Translations under genes and position numbers: made by a program
Shown: one piece after another, positions 29,797 through 37,777 of the stretch
Numbering within the stretch: position 1 is the stretch's first letter
Layout of the letters: each line of letters opens with the position of its first letter
Notes under the pieces: model-generated
Seen by the model: the letters and a program-made list of their open reading frames with translations, nothing else
What the model was told of the DNA's origin: nothing
Databases searched by the model: none
DNA from: a virus
Reading direction: 5' to 3' (one strand)
Length of the DNA: 37,777 nucleotides
IMG/VR virus record: IMGVR_UViG_3300015202_000026
Span: 1 to 37,777 of that record

Positions 29797-30714
29797 ATGA
29801 AAAATGTAAAAGTGGGCGTAATCATTTGTGAGGCGAAAAACTACTTTCGACCTTACCTTTTGCCTGTTTTGCGGTCTTTGCAGGGCGTATCCGGATTCGT
29901 CTTTGTATATGATGACTGTGATGAGTGGGAGGAGTTGCGCAGCCTCCCAGACAGCGTAGTTGCAGATAGGCACGTAAACCCCATTAATGAGGCTTCAGAT
30001 GGCGCTAAGATGCCTCCGTGGAGGATTTCGCATTATCGGCAGATTATGCGTTCACAGTTCCTTGCAGGGGCAGGGGATTACCTTCTTAACCTGGATTGTG
30101 ATACTATCCCACCCGCAGACGCGATACCGCGACTGATTGCGCGAAACGCAGCCCTATCATCGGCGTTCGTATGCCAAAGAGGGGACAGGGAAGTAGTTTC
30201 GCTCCCCTCCTACAAAGACCCCTCTCCAGGGCGTACGCCTCCTTCTCCTGACGGCCTGTTAGGGTATGAGGAAGCGGATGACGGGAATTATTGGGCCGGT
30301 CATTTCGGAATGGGCTGCCTGCTTATGCGCCGTGATGTGTTGGAGGCTACCCCCTGGAGAGACCCCGATTACCTGTACTCTGTTGACGGATGCGAAGACG
30401 TGCAATTCTGCGCGGATGCGAACAAGAACGGTTTCGGCAAGGTTTACCTTGATCTATCCATTTCCTGCTGGCACGCGGACAAGGACGGATTTTCTAACCA
30501 TATCATAGTCGGCGCGAAAGACTTTGTAGTACAATGGACTGGGCAGCCGTTTTACGTCTACAATAAATTCGGAAGTTTTGCCAGAAATTCCCCTGTGTGG
30601 GATTTGCCTGAAGAAGTTCGCAACGTTCTCCCGGAAGAATTTTCCAGGGGGTTTTACCCGCGTTTGACGTTAGAGGTTAAACGCACAGAGGAGTTAGGGA
30701 TATGCCCGCTGTAG
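29797..30714 (+). CDS. GT-A-fold glycosyltransferase embedded in the tail module
   Basis: The product is 305 residues from ATG 29797; no clear ribosome binding site precedes it. VGVIICEAKNYFRPYLLPVLRSL, the DxD-type LLNLDCDT (Asp100, Asp102), HFGMGCLLMRRDV, DGCEDVQFC (198-206) and CWH (224-226) fit a family-2-like GT-A glycosyltransferase using a nucleotide sugar and a divalent metal. It lies between a tail-terminator-like gene and the tail tube, and overlaps the tube gene by 13 bases. Glycosylation of a virion protein or of a host surface target is the natural inference. There are no membrane segments, so it is cytoplasmic. Confidence 0.82.
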   Translation: MKNVKVGVIICEAKNYFRPYLLPVLRSLQGVSGFVFVYDDCDEWEELRSLPDSVVADRHVNPINEASDGAKMPPWRISHYRQIMRSQFLAGAGDYLLNLDCDTIPPADAIPRLIARNAALSSAFVCQRGDREVVSLPSYKDPSPGRTPPSPDGLLGYEEADDGNYWAGHFGMGCLLMRRDVLEATPWRDPDYLYSVDGCEDVQFCADANKNGFGKVYLDLSISCWHADKDGFSNHIIVGAKDFVVQWTGQPFYVYNKFGSFARNSPVWDLPEEVRNVLPEEFSRGFYPRLTLEVKRTEELGICPL

Positions 30715-31934
30715 TTTTATCAGGTATTGGAACTGCCATAGGTACGGCTATTGAGGGAGTTTGGGGTAATCCTCCTCTCTCTACTACCGGAGTCCCGCGT
30801 CAGATTGGAAACGCCACGAATCCGCACCGTTTTTGCGTGGTGCAGCCTACTGGCGGCATCCCCCAAAAGGCTACGATCAATGTCCCGCACAATGAGCTTG
30901 ACGGAACAAACCAGCCGGTACGTTCTCAGATCGTTGAGAAAGTGTACCAGGGTGATTTTTCCCTACTTGCGGACTCTGAGAACCTTTACAACTTCATGCT
31001 TTCACTTCTAGGGCGTGACGTGCAGACGATTCTTGTAGCGTCTGGATCGAATGCGGGAACTCCTGTAATCAAGCATGTCATGAAGGTCGGAACGCGCGCA
31101 CCGTCATTGACGGTGGAGGAGCAGTTCAATGACGGTTCCGGGCGGCTAGCTACGGGCTGTAACGTATCGCGCGGGGAATTCACGTTCGGGCCGGAAGTGA
31201 CCGCTAAGTTTACCATGCAGGGCAGGCGGTCAATCCCTAATGACTACCTGAACGCTACGAACGTTAAGACGTTTTACCCATTTACGGCGACGGGGGCGGT
31301 ACTGCCTGCACAGATGGGCGGGGATGGAACCATACAGCTTGCCTCTACCGCCGTGCCTACGTACGTGGACGTGCAGCAGGGTAACTCCGGCAACGGGCCG
31401 TTCGTGTGGGCTGGACTCAGGTTTGGAAACGTCGCCGCATTTGCATCTACATTTCTAACCATAGACGGAGTCGCCGCGCCCGCCGCGCAGCCTATTAAGG
31501 GTTCGACACTCAGTATTGACCGTCAGGTTACGTATGAAATGCTGGCGGGTTCTGAGTATGACATTGGTTCGGTGTGTTCCCACGAAGTCACCATGGGCGG
31601 AAAACTCAACTTCCTGTATACCGACGCAACCCTTTCCGCGAAACATTTACAGCACTCAACGTTCGGCTTGAACTTCTCCTTCCAAGGAATTCAAATCGGA
31701 ACGTCAGGTGTGAACTACAGCCTAGAGGTTTACATTCCGGCGTTCAGCCTGATTAACGCGCCAATCCAGCTAACGGACAAGGAGCTGATGATTACCTGCG
31801 ATCTTGACGCAATCCTTAACCGCGCGATCGGTTCCCTTGCGGTCATCACTCTGGTAAATACGTTCGATAACACCGCATTAGGTGGTACTGTCGCTTCCGC
31901 GCCAGGTGGCCTGGGCGGTTGGTTGGCGGGATAG
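30702..31934 (+). CDS. major tail tube protein
   Basis: The product is 410 residues from ATG 30702, with GAGGAG upstream inside the glycosyltransferase end. It is Gly/Thr/Val-rich with repeated beta segments (QIVEKVYQGDFSLLADSEN, EFTFGPEVTAKFTMQGRRSI) that resemble phage tail tube proteins. The C-terminal ~20 residues are glycine-rich (PGGLGGWLAG). It is larger than minimal tube proteins and may contain an added domain. Position before the tail-assembly chaperones and tape measure is diagnostic. It is polymerised around the tape measure. Confidence 0.85.
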   Translation: MPAVVLSGIGTAIGTAIEGVWGNPPLSTTGVPRQIGNATNPHRFCVVQPTGGIPQKATINVPHNELDGTNQPVRSQIVEKVYQGDFSLLADSENLYNFMLSLLGRDVQTILVASGSNAGTPVIKHVMKVGTRAPSLTVEEQFNDGSGRLATGCNVSRGEFTFGPEVTAKFTMQGRRSIPNDYLNATNVKTFYPFTATGAVLPAQMGGDGTIQLASTAVPTYVDVQQGNSGNGPFVWAGLRFGNVAAFASTFLTIDGVAAPAAQPIKGSTLSIDRQVTYEMLAGSEYDIGSVCSHEVTMGGKLNFLYTDATLSAKHLQHSTFGLNFSFQGIQIGTSGVNYSLEVYIPAFSLINAPIQLTDKELMITCDLDAILNRAIGSLAVITLVNTFDNTALGGTVASAPGGLGGWLAG

Positions 31935-31947
31935 CATAAACTGTAGT

Positions 31948-32023
31948 AAAGTGAATACAGGGTTAGTTAGTATCATGATCTTAGGACCTCCTTAATTATG
32001 CGCTGATAAACCTTGTATTCACT
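31948..32023. repeat. 10-bp inverted repeat at the homing-endonuclease junction
   Basis: AGTGAATACA (31948-31957) and TGTATTCACT (32014-32023) are perfect inverted copies. The first lies in the gap between the tail-tube stop and the end of the HNH gene, and the second within the HNH 3' end. It may be a terminator for the convergent transcripts or a footprint of the insertion. Confidence 0.6.
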
Positions 32024-32557
32024 GGCTATCGTGGATATGTGTAATCCATCCTCTTTGAACTTGCGTTTTATCTCTGACTTCTGAAATTCACTGAGGTTCG
32101 ATGCCGATATTTGCGATTCTACTTGATAGTGTTGACCGCACCGACTGCGACCCTTTGCAGATGCGTCCTTATTGTTATCGTCCGAAGTACCTGCAAAAAG
32201 ATGTTTCGGGTTGACGCAGCCGGGGGTATCGCAGGTGTGAAGTATTTGCATGTTTTCGGGGATAGGGCCGTTGTAATGCTGGTAGGACCATCTATGAGCG
32301 CGGATATATTTCTTGTCTGCGTAAAACTTGCCGTAGCCGTCCTTATCCACGGATGCAGTCCATATCCAGCATTCGCCTTGCGCCTTGATATTGGCCCAAA
32401 AGCGTTCAAATGGAGGTTTGTAGACGGATAGCACGTTACATTCCTTTGAACAGAACCGGCCCCAACCTTTGTCAATGTCCGCCTGTGATGTGAGGAACGG
32501 TTTGAGGCAGGACTTTCTTTCACAATTTCTTTTTACGTTAATGCTATACTTACCCAT
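31973..32557 (-). CDS. HNH homing endonuclease, free-standing
   Basis: The product is 194 residues from ATG 32557 with GGAGAG upstream and a TATAAT box at 32600-32595 on the minus strand. An N-terminal zinc pair (CERKSCLKPF ... RFCSKEC) is followed by the HNH_3-type segment HRWSYQHYNGPIPENMQILHTCDTPGCVNPKHLFAGT, with its His and Asn residues. The C-terminus, TIASEYKVYQRIIKEVL, is a helix-turn-helix of the DNA-contact type. It is transcribed against the late genes, between tail tube and chaperones, as expected of an invading mobile gene. Confidence 0.88.
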   Translation of the reverse strand: MGKYSINVKRNCERKSCLKPFLTSQADIDKGWGRFCSKECNVLSVYKPPFERFWANIKAQGECWIWTASVDKDGYGKFYADKKYIRAHRWSYQHYNGPIPENMQILHTCDTPGCVNPKHLFAGTSDDNNKDASAKGRSRCGQHYQVESQISASNLSEFQKSEIKRKFKEDGLHISTIASEYKVYQRIIKEVLRS

Positions 32558-32654
32558 AGTCTGAACTCTCCTTCGCGCCGGTATTGGTATGATTATTATA
32601 CCCTAATTTCGCGGAGGTTTTGGTGGTAAAACTTTCAATCTAGCATATAATTAG

Positions 32655-32668
32655 TTTCCGTGCGGAAA
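32655..32668. repeat. dispersed palindrome copy 11
   Basis: TTTCCGTGCGGAAA at 32655-32668, upstream of the tail chaperone operon and downstream of the start of the divergent HNH gene. CTCCGTGCGGAG, a related 12-bp dyad, follows at 32701. No T-run follows. Confidence 0.85.
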
Positions 32669-32755
32669 CTTCACTGACTTGCCCCGGTTATTCCTATCTC
32701 CTCCGTGCGGAGTGGCCGGGGCAGGAACCGTTTTCTATCGGAGGAAGAAAACACC

Positions 32756-33430
32756 ATGTCCAACCCCAATTTACCCGTAACGTCAGCCGCCCTCTTCCCC
32801 TTAACAGGGGGCGCAAATGTCTGGATACAAACCCTTTCTAAGCCGTGGCGCGATGAGGCGCTCTCCTGTGCGGCCCGGTATGCAGCCGAACAATGCGTTT
32901 CCATGAGGATAGGGCAGTATCATTCCGCGATAATGGCTGAGATAAGGTCAATGTCTCCTGAAATGCAGGCTGCATTGATTGCGGGATCAGAGCAATACAC
33001 GTACGTAAAGACGGCCCATGAGTTACACCCTTTCCCGAATGAGCCTGAGTTAGAGGAAAAAGACCCCGGTGTATTCACTGACGAACTGGAGAAGTATAAG
33101 CAAGACTGTGAGATTATCCGCCGCGCCCGTGAAAATGAGGTGGAGAAACTCTATACCCAGGAGGTGATTCGTGCGCTTGAGATGCCTCAAAAGGCGCGGA
33201 TGAAGTCTGCCTTTGACGCCCAATATCGGCAGGCTTTTGAGGCCGCTTTTAATAGCCGTCTCAAATGGGAATACCTCTACAGGGCCGTACGAAGCCCGGA
33301 CGCGCACGAAACCCGTTACTTTCGGTCAGTAGAGCATCTTATTGACGAAGAAGGGCTGCACGAAGAGTTGACAGAAAGTTACGAGTCTCTACAAATCAAG
33401 CCTGAGATGGTCCCTACCTCGCCCGATTAA
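32756..33430 (+). CDS. tail assembly chaperone, first frame
   Basis: The product is 224 residues from ATG 32756, preceded by GGAGGAAG; an in-frame ATG at 32705 lacks one. The N-terminal third is a small domain (LPVTSAALFPLTGGANVWIQ). The rest is helical and acidic. It lies between tail tube and tape measure, with a second overlapping frame starting in the last 25 bases, so it fits a gpG-like chaperone. It ends in a 9-bp stem-loop that overlaps the stop codon. It binds the tape measure during tail assembly, by family role. Confidence 0.8.
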   Translation: MSNPNLPVTSAALFPLTGGANVWIQTLSKPWRDEALSCAARYAAEQCVSMRIGQYHSAIMAEIRSMSPEMQAALIAGSEQYTYVKTAHELHPFPNEPELEEKDPGVFTDELEKYKQDCEIIRRARENEVEKLYTQEVIRALEMPQKARMKSAFDAQYRQAFEAAFNSRLKWEYLYRAVRSPDAHETRYFRSVEHLIDEEGLHEELTESYESLQIKPEMVPTSPD

Positions 33431-33450
33431 TTGCCAGACACTTAATCGGG
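33409..33450 (+). promoter_or_regulatory. candidate -1 frameshift signal in tail chaperone genes
   Basis: Frame -1 is open only from 33406, and the first frame ends at 33430, leaving a 25-base window. Within it lies G-GTC-CCT (33409-33415), six bases before a perfect stem CCCGATTAA (33422-33430) / TTAATCGGG (33442-33450) with an 11-nt loop. The geometry fits a stimulatory stem-loop. The P-site re-pairing of GTC to GGT is poor, so the exact slip site is uncertain. Confidence 0.5.
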
Positions 33451-33456
33451 CTATCC

Positions 33457-33729
33457 ATGATGTTCCCAAGGCGTTATACATCCCCTGTAGATGAACGGCT
33501 GACAAGCATCCGGGTAAATCAGTCAGATGATCCGTGGTGGATTTTCTCAATCCTGTGCTGGCTGGGAAGCTATAAAGGAATCGTGGAGTCTCAATGGGAC
33601 GGGGCAGACGTGTACCGCCAGCTTTTAGAGGATAGACTGGAAAAAGACTCGCCTGAATTCCTGTACAAGTTTTACAAGGACTTCACCACGTTCTTAAAGG
33701 CAGACATCTCCTCAAAGAAAAACAGGTAA
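33457..33729 (+). CDS. tail assembly chaperone, second frame
   Basis: The frame runs from 33406 with no stop to TAA 33727-33729, and gives 90 residues if counted from ATG 33457. That ATG has no convincing ribosome binding site. The translation before it (PYLARLIARHLIGLS) is coherent with what follows (MMFPRRYTSPVDERLTSIRV). This suggests that the region is mainly made as a gpGT-like fusion by -1 frameshifting from the upstream gene. A helical, Trp-containing body (DDPWWIFSILCWLGSYKG) follows, as in T domains. Confidence 0.72.
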   Translation: MMFPRRYTSPVDERLTSIRVNQSDDPWWIFSILCWLGSYKGIVESQWDGADVYRQLLEDRLEKDSPEFLYKFYKDFTTFLKADISSKKNR

Positions 33730-33731
33730 CA

Positions 33732-34202
33732 GTGGCAAAGTATATTACAATCAAGATAAAGAACTTTCCTACCCCTATGCCTGATATGGCGGAAAATCTC
33801 CGGTCCCGCATCCTAGCCGAAGCGGGACCGATTTACGTAAAGTGGATACAGATGCTTTTGGGGCAGTCCGCCCTGTACAGGCTCAGTCCTGATTATAAAT
33901 ACAGAAAACTAAGCGGTCTTACCAGACCAAGAATGATAAGGAAGGCGGGCAAGGATATAGAGCAGCCCTTGATATTGACAGGGGCGCATATCTATGACAC
34001 TATCACATGCAATACGGATACCGGAGAATTAGTCGTAGGAATTCCTGACAGCGAAGGGTTTTCCGATGAAGGGTTTGACATTGCAGGGTACTGGGAAGAT
34101 AAAACGCGGTATATTGAACTAGGGATCGAAGCGGCGGAACCTGACATTGAAAAACTGGTTGACCGCATTCTAAAAGAAGAACTTGACAAGATGTTCGCCT
34201 GA
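33732..34202 (+). CDS. minor tail protein, HK97 gp10-like in position
   Basis: The product is 156 residues from GTG 33732, two bases after the previous stop. EAGPIYVKWIQMLLGQSALYR near the N-terminus and KDIEQPLILTGAHIYDTI in the middle resemble small tail-joining proteins. The acidic C-terminus ends in an amphipathic helix (DIEKLVDRILKEELDKM). It lies between the chaperones and the tape measure. The assignment is tentative. Confidence 0.55.
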   Translation: MAKYITIKIKNFPTPMPDMAENLRSRILAEAGPIYVKWIQMLLGQSALYRLSPDYKYRKLSGLTRPRMIRKAGKDIEQPLILTGAHIYDTITCNTDTGELVVGIPDSEGFSDEGFDIAGYWEDKTRYIELGIEAAEPDIEKLVDRILKEELDKMFA

Positions 34203-34214
34203 GCAGGAGTTGGT

Positions 34215-37200
34215 ATGCCTACCAGAAATATAACTATAGAAGTAATCGGCCTTGATAAGATACAACTTCTTAATGCCGTCATTGAAAGCAACGCGCAAAA
34301 GATTGCTGAGTTAGAGGCGGCGTTTGCCAAAGCGGCTGTGTCCGCCTCTGCGTTTGCCTCTGCCGTAGGCGCTACGAATCCGGTCGTTAAGGCGCAAACA
34401 TCGGCTGTTTCATCCGCTACGCAGGCGGTAAATCAGCACGCGGCGGCAATGAATCAACTGAGTCAGGCAACGAACAAGTCAAGTGCGTCCATGCTTGGCA
34501 GTATCGGCACGATGCTTAAATACCGGGCCGTTTCATTCGTGTTTGCGGAAGTGACGCAGGCTGTTGGTAACACAATCCAGGCGTACGCGGACCTTGAAAG
34601 GCAGACGGCAAGAATTTCGCGCGTGCTTTCCTCTCCTACCGAAAAGCCTGTGATTCGTGCGAGTATAGGGGAGGAAATAACCCGTACCGGCGCGCCTATC
34701 AAGGAGGTAGGAGAGGCTTTCTATCAGGCGGGAACGATCTTTAGCGATACGGCTACCAGGCTGCAAACAGTCAAGACGGCTATGGATTTAGTCATAGGTA
34801 CGGAAGGTGACGCGCGAACGATCACCCGAACTATGATACAGATTTATGAGCAGTTCGGCGGGCAGTTAGATAAGACAGCTTCCCAGGCTGAGAATATGCG
34901 CCGAATAGGGGAGGTGATGGCTGTCACCTTTAAGACCTCCGCCGCTGAGACAAGTGAACTGGCAAATGCCTTAAAGTATGTCGGCCCTATCGCAGAATCC
35001 GCTAAAATCCCCCTGGAACAGATCACAGGAGTCGTATCGGCGCTCTCTGCCGCAGGTGTTCGCGGAAGAATGGCCGGTTCTGAGATCGGGCAGTTTATCG
35101 CGGGGATAGCCAAAAGTTACGATGAGAAACTAGGAGGAATAGCAAGGGGTGGTAAATTATACTCTTTTGAAATGGCTAAGATTTTAGAAGGGCCAAACAA
35201 GGGGGGTATTGATCTTTACAAGACTATCGAAAACATCGTAGCTGTCGCGAATACGCTTCCTACTTCTAAGGCAAGAGAGTTCCTGGAGCAGTTGACTGGT
35301 ACGCAGCAATCCTTTCGGTTCATCGGTGCGCAGGGCAAAGAAAGCCTAGAAATGATCCGTTCTAGCATTGAAAAAGTGCAGGCGGCATTGAAGGGGCAAA
35401 CCAACGAAGCAGAAAAGATGAAAGATCAGATGATGACCACGGCGCAGGAGTTCCAGCGCGTGTGGAGTGGCGCTATGACGGCTCTTGAAGGCGCTTCGCA
35501 GCACAGCGGGCTACGGGACTTCCTGCACGGTATAGCGCAGGATTACCAGGCGATAGCGCAAGCGGCGGTAGACGCGGCAGAGGCAAGCCAGAGGGTAGGG
35601 CACGCGCTCACTAGCGGGCCGGAAATGATGCAACTGACAACGCAGCGGCAGATTGTAAATACCATACTCAGCACTAAAAAGGAGGCTTCTGCTGACGGCA
35701 TAAACATTACCGATTGGCGCGAACTTCGCGAAAAGACAGGCTTGACCGATTCGGAACGCAACTGGTTCCTGAAAACCTTCAATCTACAAAACACGGGTTC
35801 TATCTTCAACCGCTTCCAGCAGGGCGCGGGAGACATTCCCGAAGATCAGATGAAGGCGTTTATTTCTGCCACGGATGCAAGAATCATTGCCTTGCGAACT
35901 GAGCATGCCGTTGCAAGGTCAATGACAGGTGGGGCGTCTCTAGGTTCGGTACTGTTTTCTCACCCGGAGGATATAAAGCATGTCAATCAAGATTTGCTAA
36001 AGACTATTCATGAGGTGGCGAAAGAGATAGGTGTCACGGTAAAGATTGGAACCGCGATTACAGGGCACGCGAAACATGTTAAGGGTAAGAATGTAGACAG
36101 CAGGCATGTAGGCGGGAACGCCTTTGACATTACGGAGTTCAACGGTTTGCCAGCCCTGGCAGGTACGGCAGGTGGCGCGCTCGCTGATAAGTTCGTAGAG
36201 CGACTCGCAGCTAGAGATTTTAAGTTTGGGGAAGGAAGTAACACGCATTCCTATTTATGGAAAACAATGCTCGGAGGGAATCATTTTAACCATGTGCATA
36301 TTTCCCAGTTGCCGATAGGAGGTAATCCGCACGGAGGAGTCAAGGATGATGCTACCGGCAAGGGCGCGGAGCGGGATGCACGTAAAGCGGCGACGGCAAA
36401 AGCAAGGGCAGAGGCGCTGGCGCGTAAGATCGAAGCAAAAATACAAGAAGGGTTAGCCCACCAGGAGCGTGCAGCCGAAATACTCGTGCAGCGTGACAAA
36501 AAGGCGCTTGACGCGGCCATACAGGACTTGCGTGATACCCCCACTACGAAGGAGGCTGGCGACAGAATGCTTGCCCCCTTGCAGGCGAAGTACAATGCCG
36601 ACTTGAAGGCGCAGGGAGGTATCGCCGTCCGGTTAGCCGCCCACAAGGGTGAGAAAATCAGTCTTTCAGATTGGCTGGAAAGCAGGAGTATGAGCGATCA
36701 TAGCGCCGACTCTGCCGTAGACTCCTCTGATGATACGTTCCTAAAGCGTGCGGCGGAAATTGATGCTTATACTCTAGAAAGGGCTATCAAAAAGCATGGT
36801 GTGAATTCAGCGGAGGCACGCTTTAACGCGACGATAGCGCAGCGATCCGCAATACGCGCAGCCGCCAAAAATGAGAGTACAGACCCGGTAACGATTGCGA
36901 AACTACGTGCGGGAGAAACCGGGCCGCTTGCAGACCTTGCGCAGCAGAGGAAAGATGACAGGATAACTGTAAACCCTGACGATGAACAGTCAAAGCAAGT
37001 CGGTTTCATTCGTGACAGACTGCAATACGCGCTTGATAACATAAAGCTGCAAGGCAATCCAAAAGGCATGTTTGCGCTAGAGAATATCCCCGGTCAAATT
37101 GCGGATGCTACTGCAAAGAAAGCCGCTGTTCAAAAACAGATAGACAATTTTGATATACCGGAAGTCTTTAGAACAGACGAAACGCAAAAGGAGTTCGACG

Positions 37201-37777
37201 GGCTTATACTCCAGGTGAAGGGGTTCTCAGATACAATACAGTCTCTAAACAACCGCATGAAGCTTTCGGAGTATGAGAAGTCTTTCAATCGGGCGCAGAA
37301 GTCCTTTGACGATCAATCAAAAGCCGTCAACGATGCTCACGCTTCTGTATGGAATGTGGATGACGCCGCCGCTTACAGAGACGATATAGTGCGCCTCCAA
37401 CAGTTGCGGGCAGTTGCGGCGAAAAGGCTGGAGTATGTCACAAATAAAACGATCGGAGACCCTGACAGCCAGAGCAAAATTGACGCGGCCCAACGTTCTT
37501 ATGACGATTCAGGGGAAGCGATAACGGGGGCGCAAACCTCTTATGCGTTTGGGCGCAAGCGTGCGTTTCAGGGAACGATCAATAACGGCGTCATGGGATT
37601 TTTGCGGCAGGGGCAATCACCTCTCACGGCTCTAAAAGGCGTTGGGGATCAGATCGTCGATCAGATATTGCAGTCTCAGATCAAAGCCTTTACCGATCCT
37701 ATGGCGACTGGCTTGACAAAAGCCTCTCTGTCACTTGAGAAGAACACGTCCGCTTTAGACTCGCTGAACACATCACT
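34215..37777 (+). CDS. tape measure protein with embedded LAS/M15-like peptidase (3' end missing)
   Basis: The frame opens at ATG 34215 (AGGAG at 34205-34209) and is still open at the window edge, giving at least 1,187 residues. It starts Ala/Gln-rich with a KYRAVSFVFAEVTQAVGNTIQAYADLERQTARI segment typical of tape measures. Residues about 605-700 hold an insert with S-R-H631-VGGNAF-D638 and HFNHVHIS (His693, His695), the zinc-ligand pattern of LAS-type (VanY/M15-like) peptidoglycan peptidases. Long coiled coil follows to the end. It sets tail length, and the insert probably cuts the host wall during DNA entry. Confidence 0.88.
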   Translation, partial: MPTRNITIEVIGLDKIQLLNAVIESNAQKIAELEAAFAKAAVSASAFASAVGATNPVVKAQTSAVSSATQAVNQHAAAMNQLSQATNKSSASMLGSIGTMLKYRAVSFVFAEVTQAVGNTIQAYADLERQTARISRVLSSPTEKPVIRASIGEEITRTGAPIKEVGEAFYQAGTIFSDTATRLQTVKTAMDLVIGTEGDARTITRTMIQIYEQFGGQLDKTASQAENMRRIGEVMAVTFKTSAAETSELANALKYVGPIAESAKIPLEQITGVVSALSAAGVRGRMAGSEIGQFIAGIAKSYDEKLGGIARGGKLYSFEMAKILEGPNKGGIDLYKTIENIVAVANTLPTSKAREFLEQLTGTQQSFRFIGAQGKESLEMIRSSIEKVQAALKGQTNEAEKMKDQMMTTAQEFQRVWSGAMTALEGASQHSGLRDFLHGIAQDYQAIAQAAVDAAEASQRVGHALTSGPEMMQLTTQRQIVNTILSTKKEASADGINITDWRELREKTGLTDSERNWFLKTFNLQNTGSIFNRFQQGAGDIPEDQMKAFISATDARIIALRTEHAVARSMTGGASLGSVLFSHPEDIKHVNQDLLKTIHEVAKEIGVTVKIGTAITGHAKHVKGKNVDSRHVGGNAFDITEFNGLPALAGTAGGALADKFVERLAARDFKFGEGSNTHSYLWKTMLGGNHFNHVHISQLPIGGNPHGGVKDDATGKGAERDARKAATAKARAEALARKIEAKIQEGLAHQERAAEILVQRDKKALDAAIQDLRDTPTTKEAGDRMLAPLQAKYNADLKAQGGIAVRLAAHKGEKISLSDWLESRSMSDHSADSAVDSSDDTFLKRAAEIDAYTLERAIKKHGVNSAEARFNATIAQRSAIRAAAKNESTDPVTIAKLRAGETGPLADLAQQRKDDRITVNPDDEQSKQVGFIRDRLQYALDNIKLQGNPKGMFALENIPGQIADATAKKAAVQKQIDNFDIPEVFRTDETQKEFDGLILQVKGFSDTIQSLNNRMKLSEYEKSFNRAQKSFDDQSKAVNDAHASVWNVDDAAAYRDDIVRLQQLRAVAAKRLEYVTNKTIGDPDSQSKIDAAQRSYDDSGEAITGAQTSYAFGRKRAFQGTINNGVMGFLRQGQSPLTALKGVGDQIVDQILQSQIKAFTDPMATGLTKASLSLEKNTSALDSLNTS

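Noticed and set aside
732-32668. CRISPR array from the repeated 14-bp palindrome
   Set aside because: Copies are kilobases apart with no regular spacers and no cas genes.
1-37777. tRNA genes
   Set aside because: I scanned for T-loop and acceptor patterns and found no convincing cloverleaf; a tRNAscan run would settle it.
1-37777. Integrase or attachment site
   Set aside because: No recombinase-type gene and no att-like repeat pair are visible in this window; lifestyle stays open because genes outside the window are unseen.

Overview
The window is a contiguous piece of a tailed double-stranded DNA phage or prophage-like genome. It carries a complete head-assembly block (small and large terminase, portal, maturation protease, lambda gpD-like decoration protein, gpE-like major capsid protein), a head-tail connector block, a tail-tube gene, two tail-assembly chaperone frames and the first ~1,190 codons of a tape measure gene. 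No tail sheath is seen between connector and tube, so a siphovirus (long non-contractile tail) is most likely. No integrase, recognisable repressor, tRNA or host gene is visible. Strong GGAGG-type ribosome binding sites and TTGACA-type promoters fit an ordinary sigma-70-using bacterium; the host cannot be named from this sequence.

Layout. (1) 1-4.5 kb: plus-strand operons of small, often ATGA-overlapping genes, including a SLOG/DUF2493 protein and a macro-domain ADP-ribose hydrolase. (2) 4.5-7.5 kb: two minus-strand genes, a 615-aa virion-like protein and a VRR-NUC nuclease, separated by strong terminators and an unusual inverted-repeat promoter/leader. (3) 7.6-12.6 kb: plus-strand ParB-like protein + DNA methyltransferase, then an IbrA-like PAPS-reductase-family protein, three tandem small paralogs, an IbrB-like ParB protein and a GNAT acetyltransferase. 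(4) 12.6-18.1 kb: a minus-strand block whose core is an 844-aa amidoligase followed by a gamma-glutamylcyclotransferase-like protein, a small basic protein and an HNH protein. (5) 18.2-18.9 kb: small terminase. (6) 18.9-20.8 kb: 1.9 kb with no credible protein gene but many long perfect inverted repeats, a candidate large structured RNA. (7) 20.8-37.8 kb: late structural genes, interrupted by a likely Acb2/Tad1-type anti-defence gene, a KTSC protein, a GT-A glycosyltransferase and a minus-strand HNH homing endonuclease.

Two sequence families tie the regions together. A 14-bp palindrome TTTCCG-NN-CGGAAA occurs 11 times (one imperfect), mostly between genes. A second motif, CCTAACCGATAGG, sits inside the -35/-10 spacer of three early plus-strand promoters and, with half-sites ACCGATA, around the minus-strand promoters at 17.0-18.2 kb, so one regulator probably controls the early and the amidoligase blocks together.

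The strongest candidates for an undescribed system are the structured non-coding region between terS and terL, and the amidoligase/cyclotransferase cassette with its repeat-containing C-terminal half. Accessory functions likely concern host-phage conflict: macro domain, Acb2/Tad1 hairpin protein, Ibr-like pair, ParB-methyltransferase, and amidoligase chemistry.
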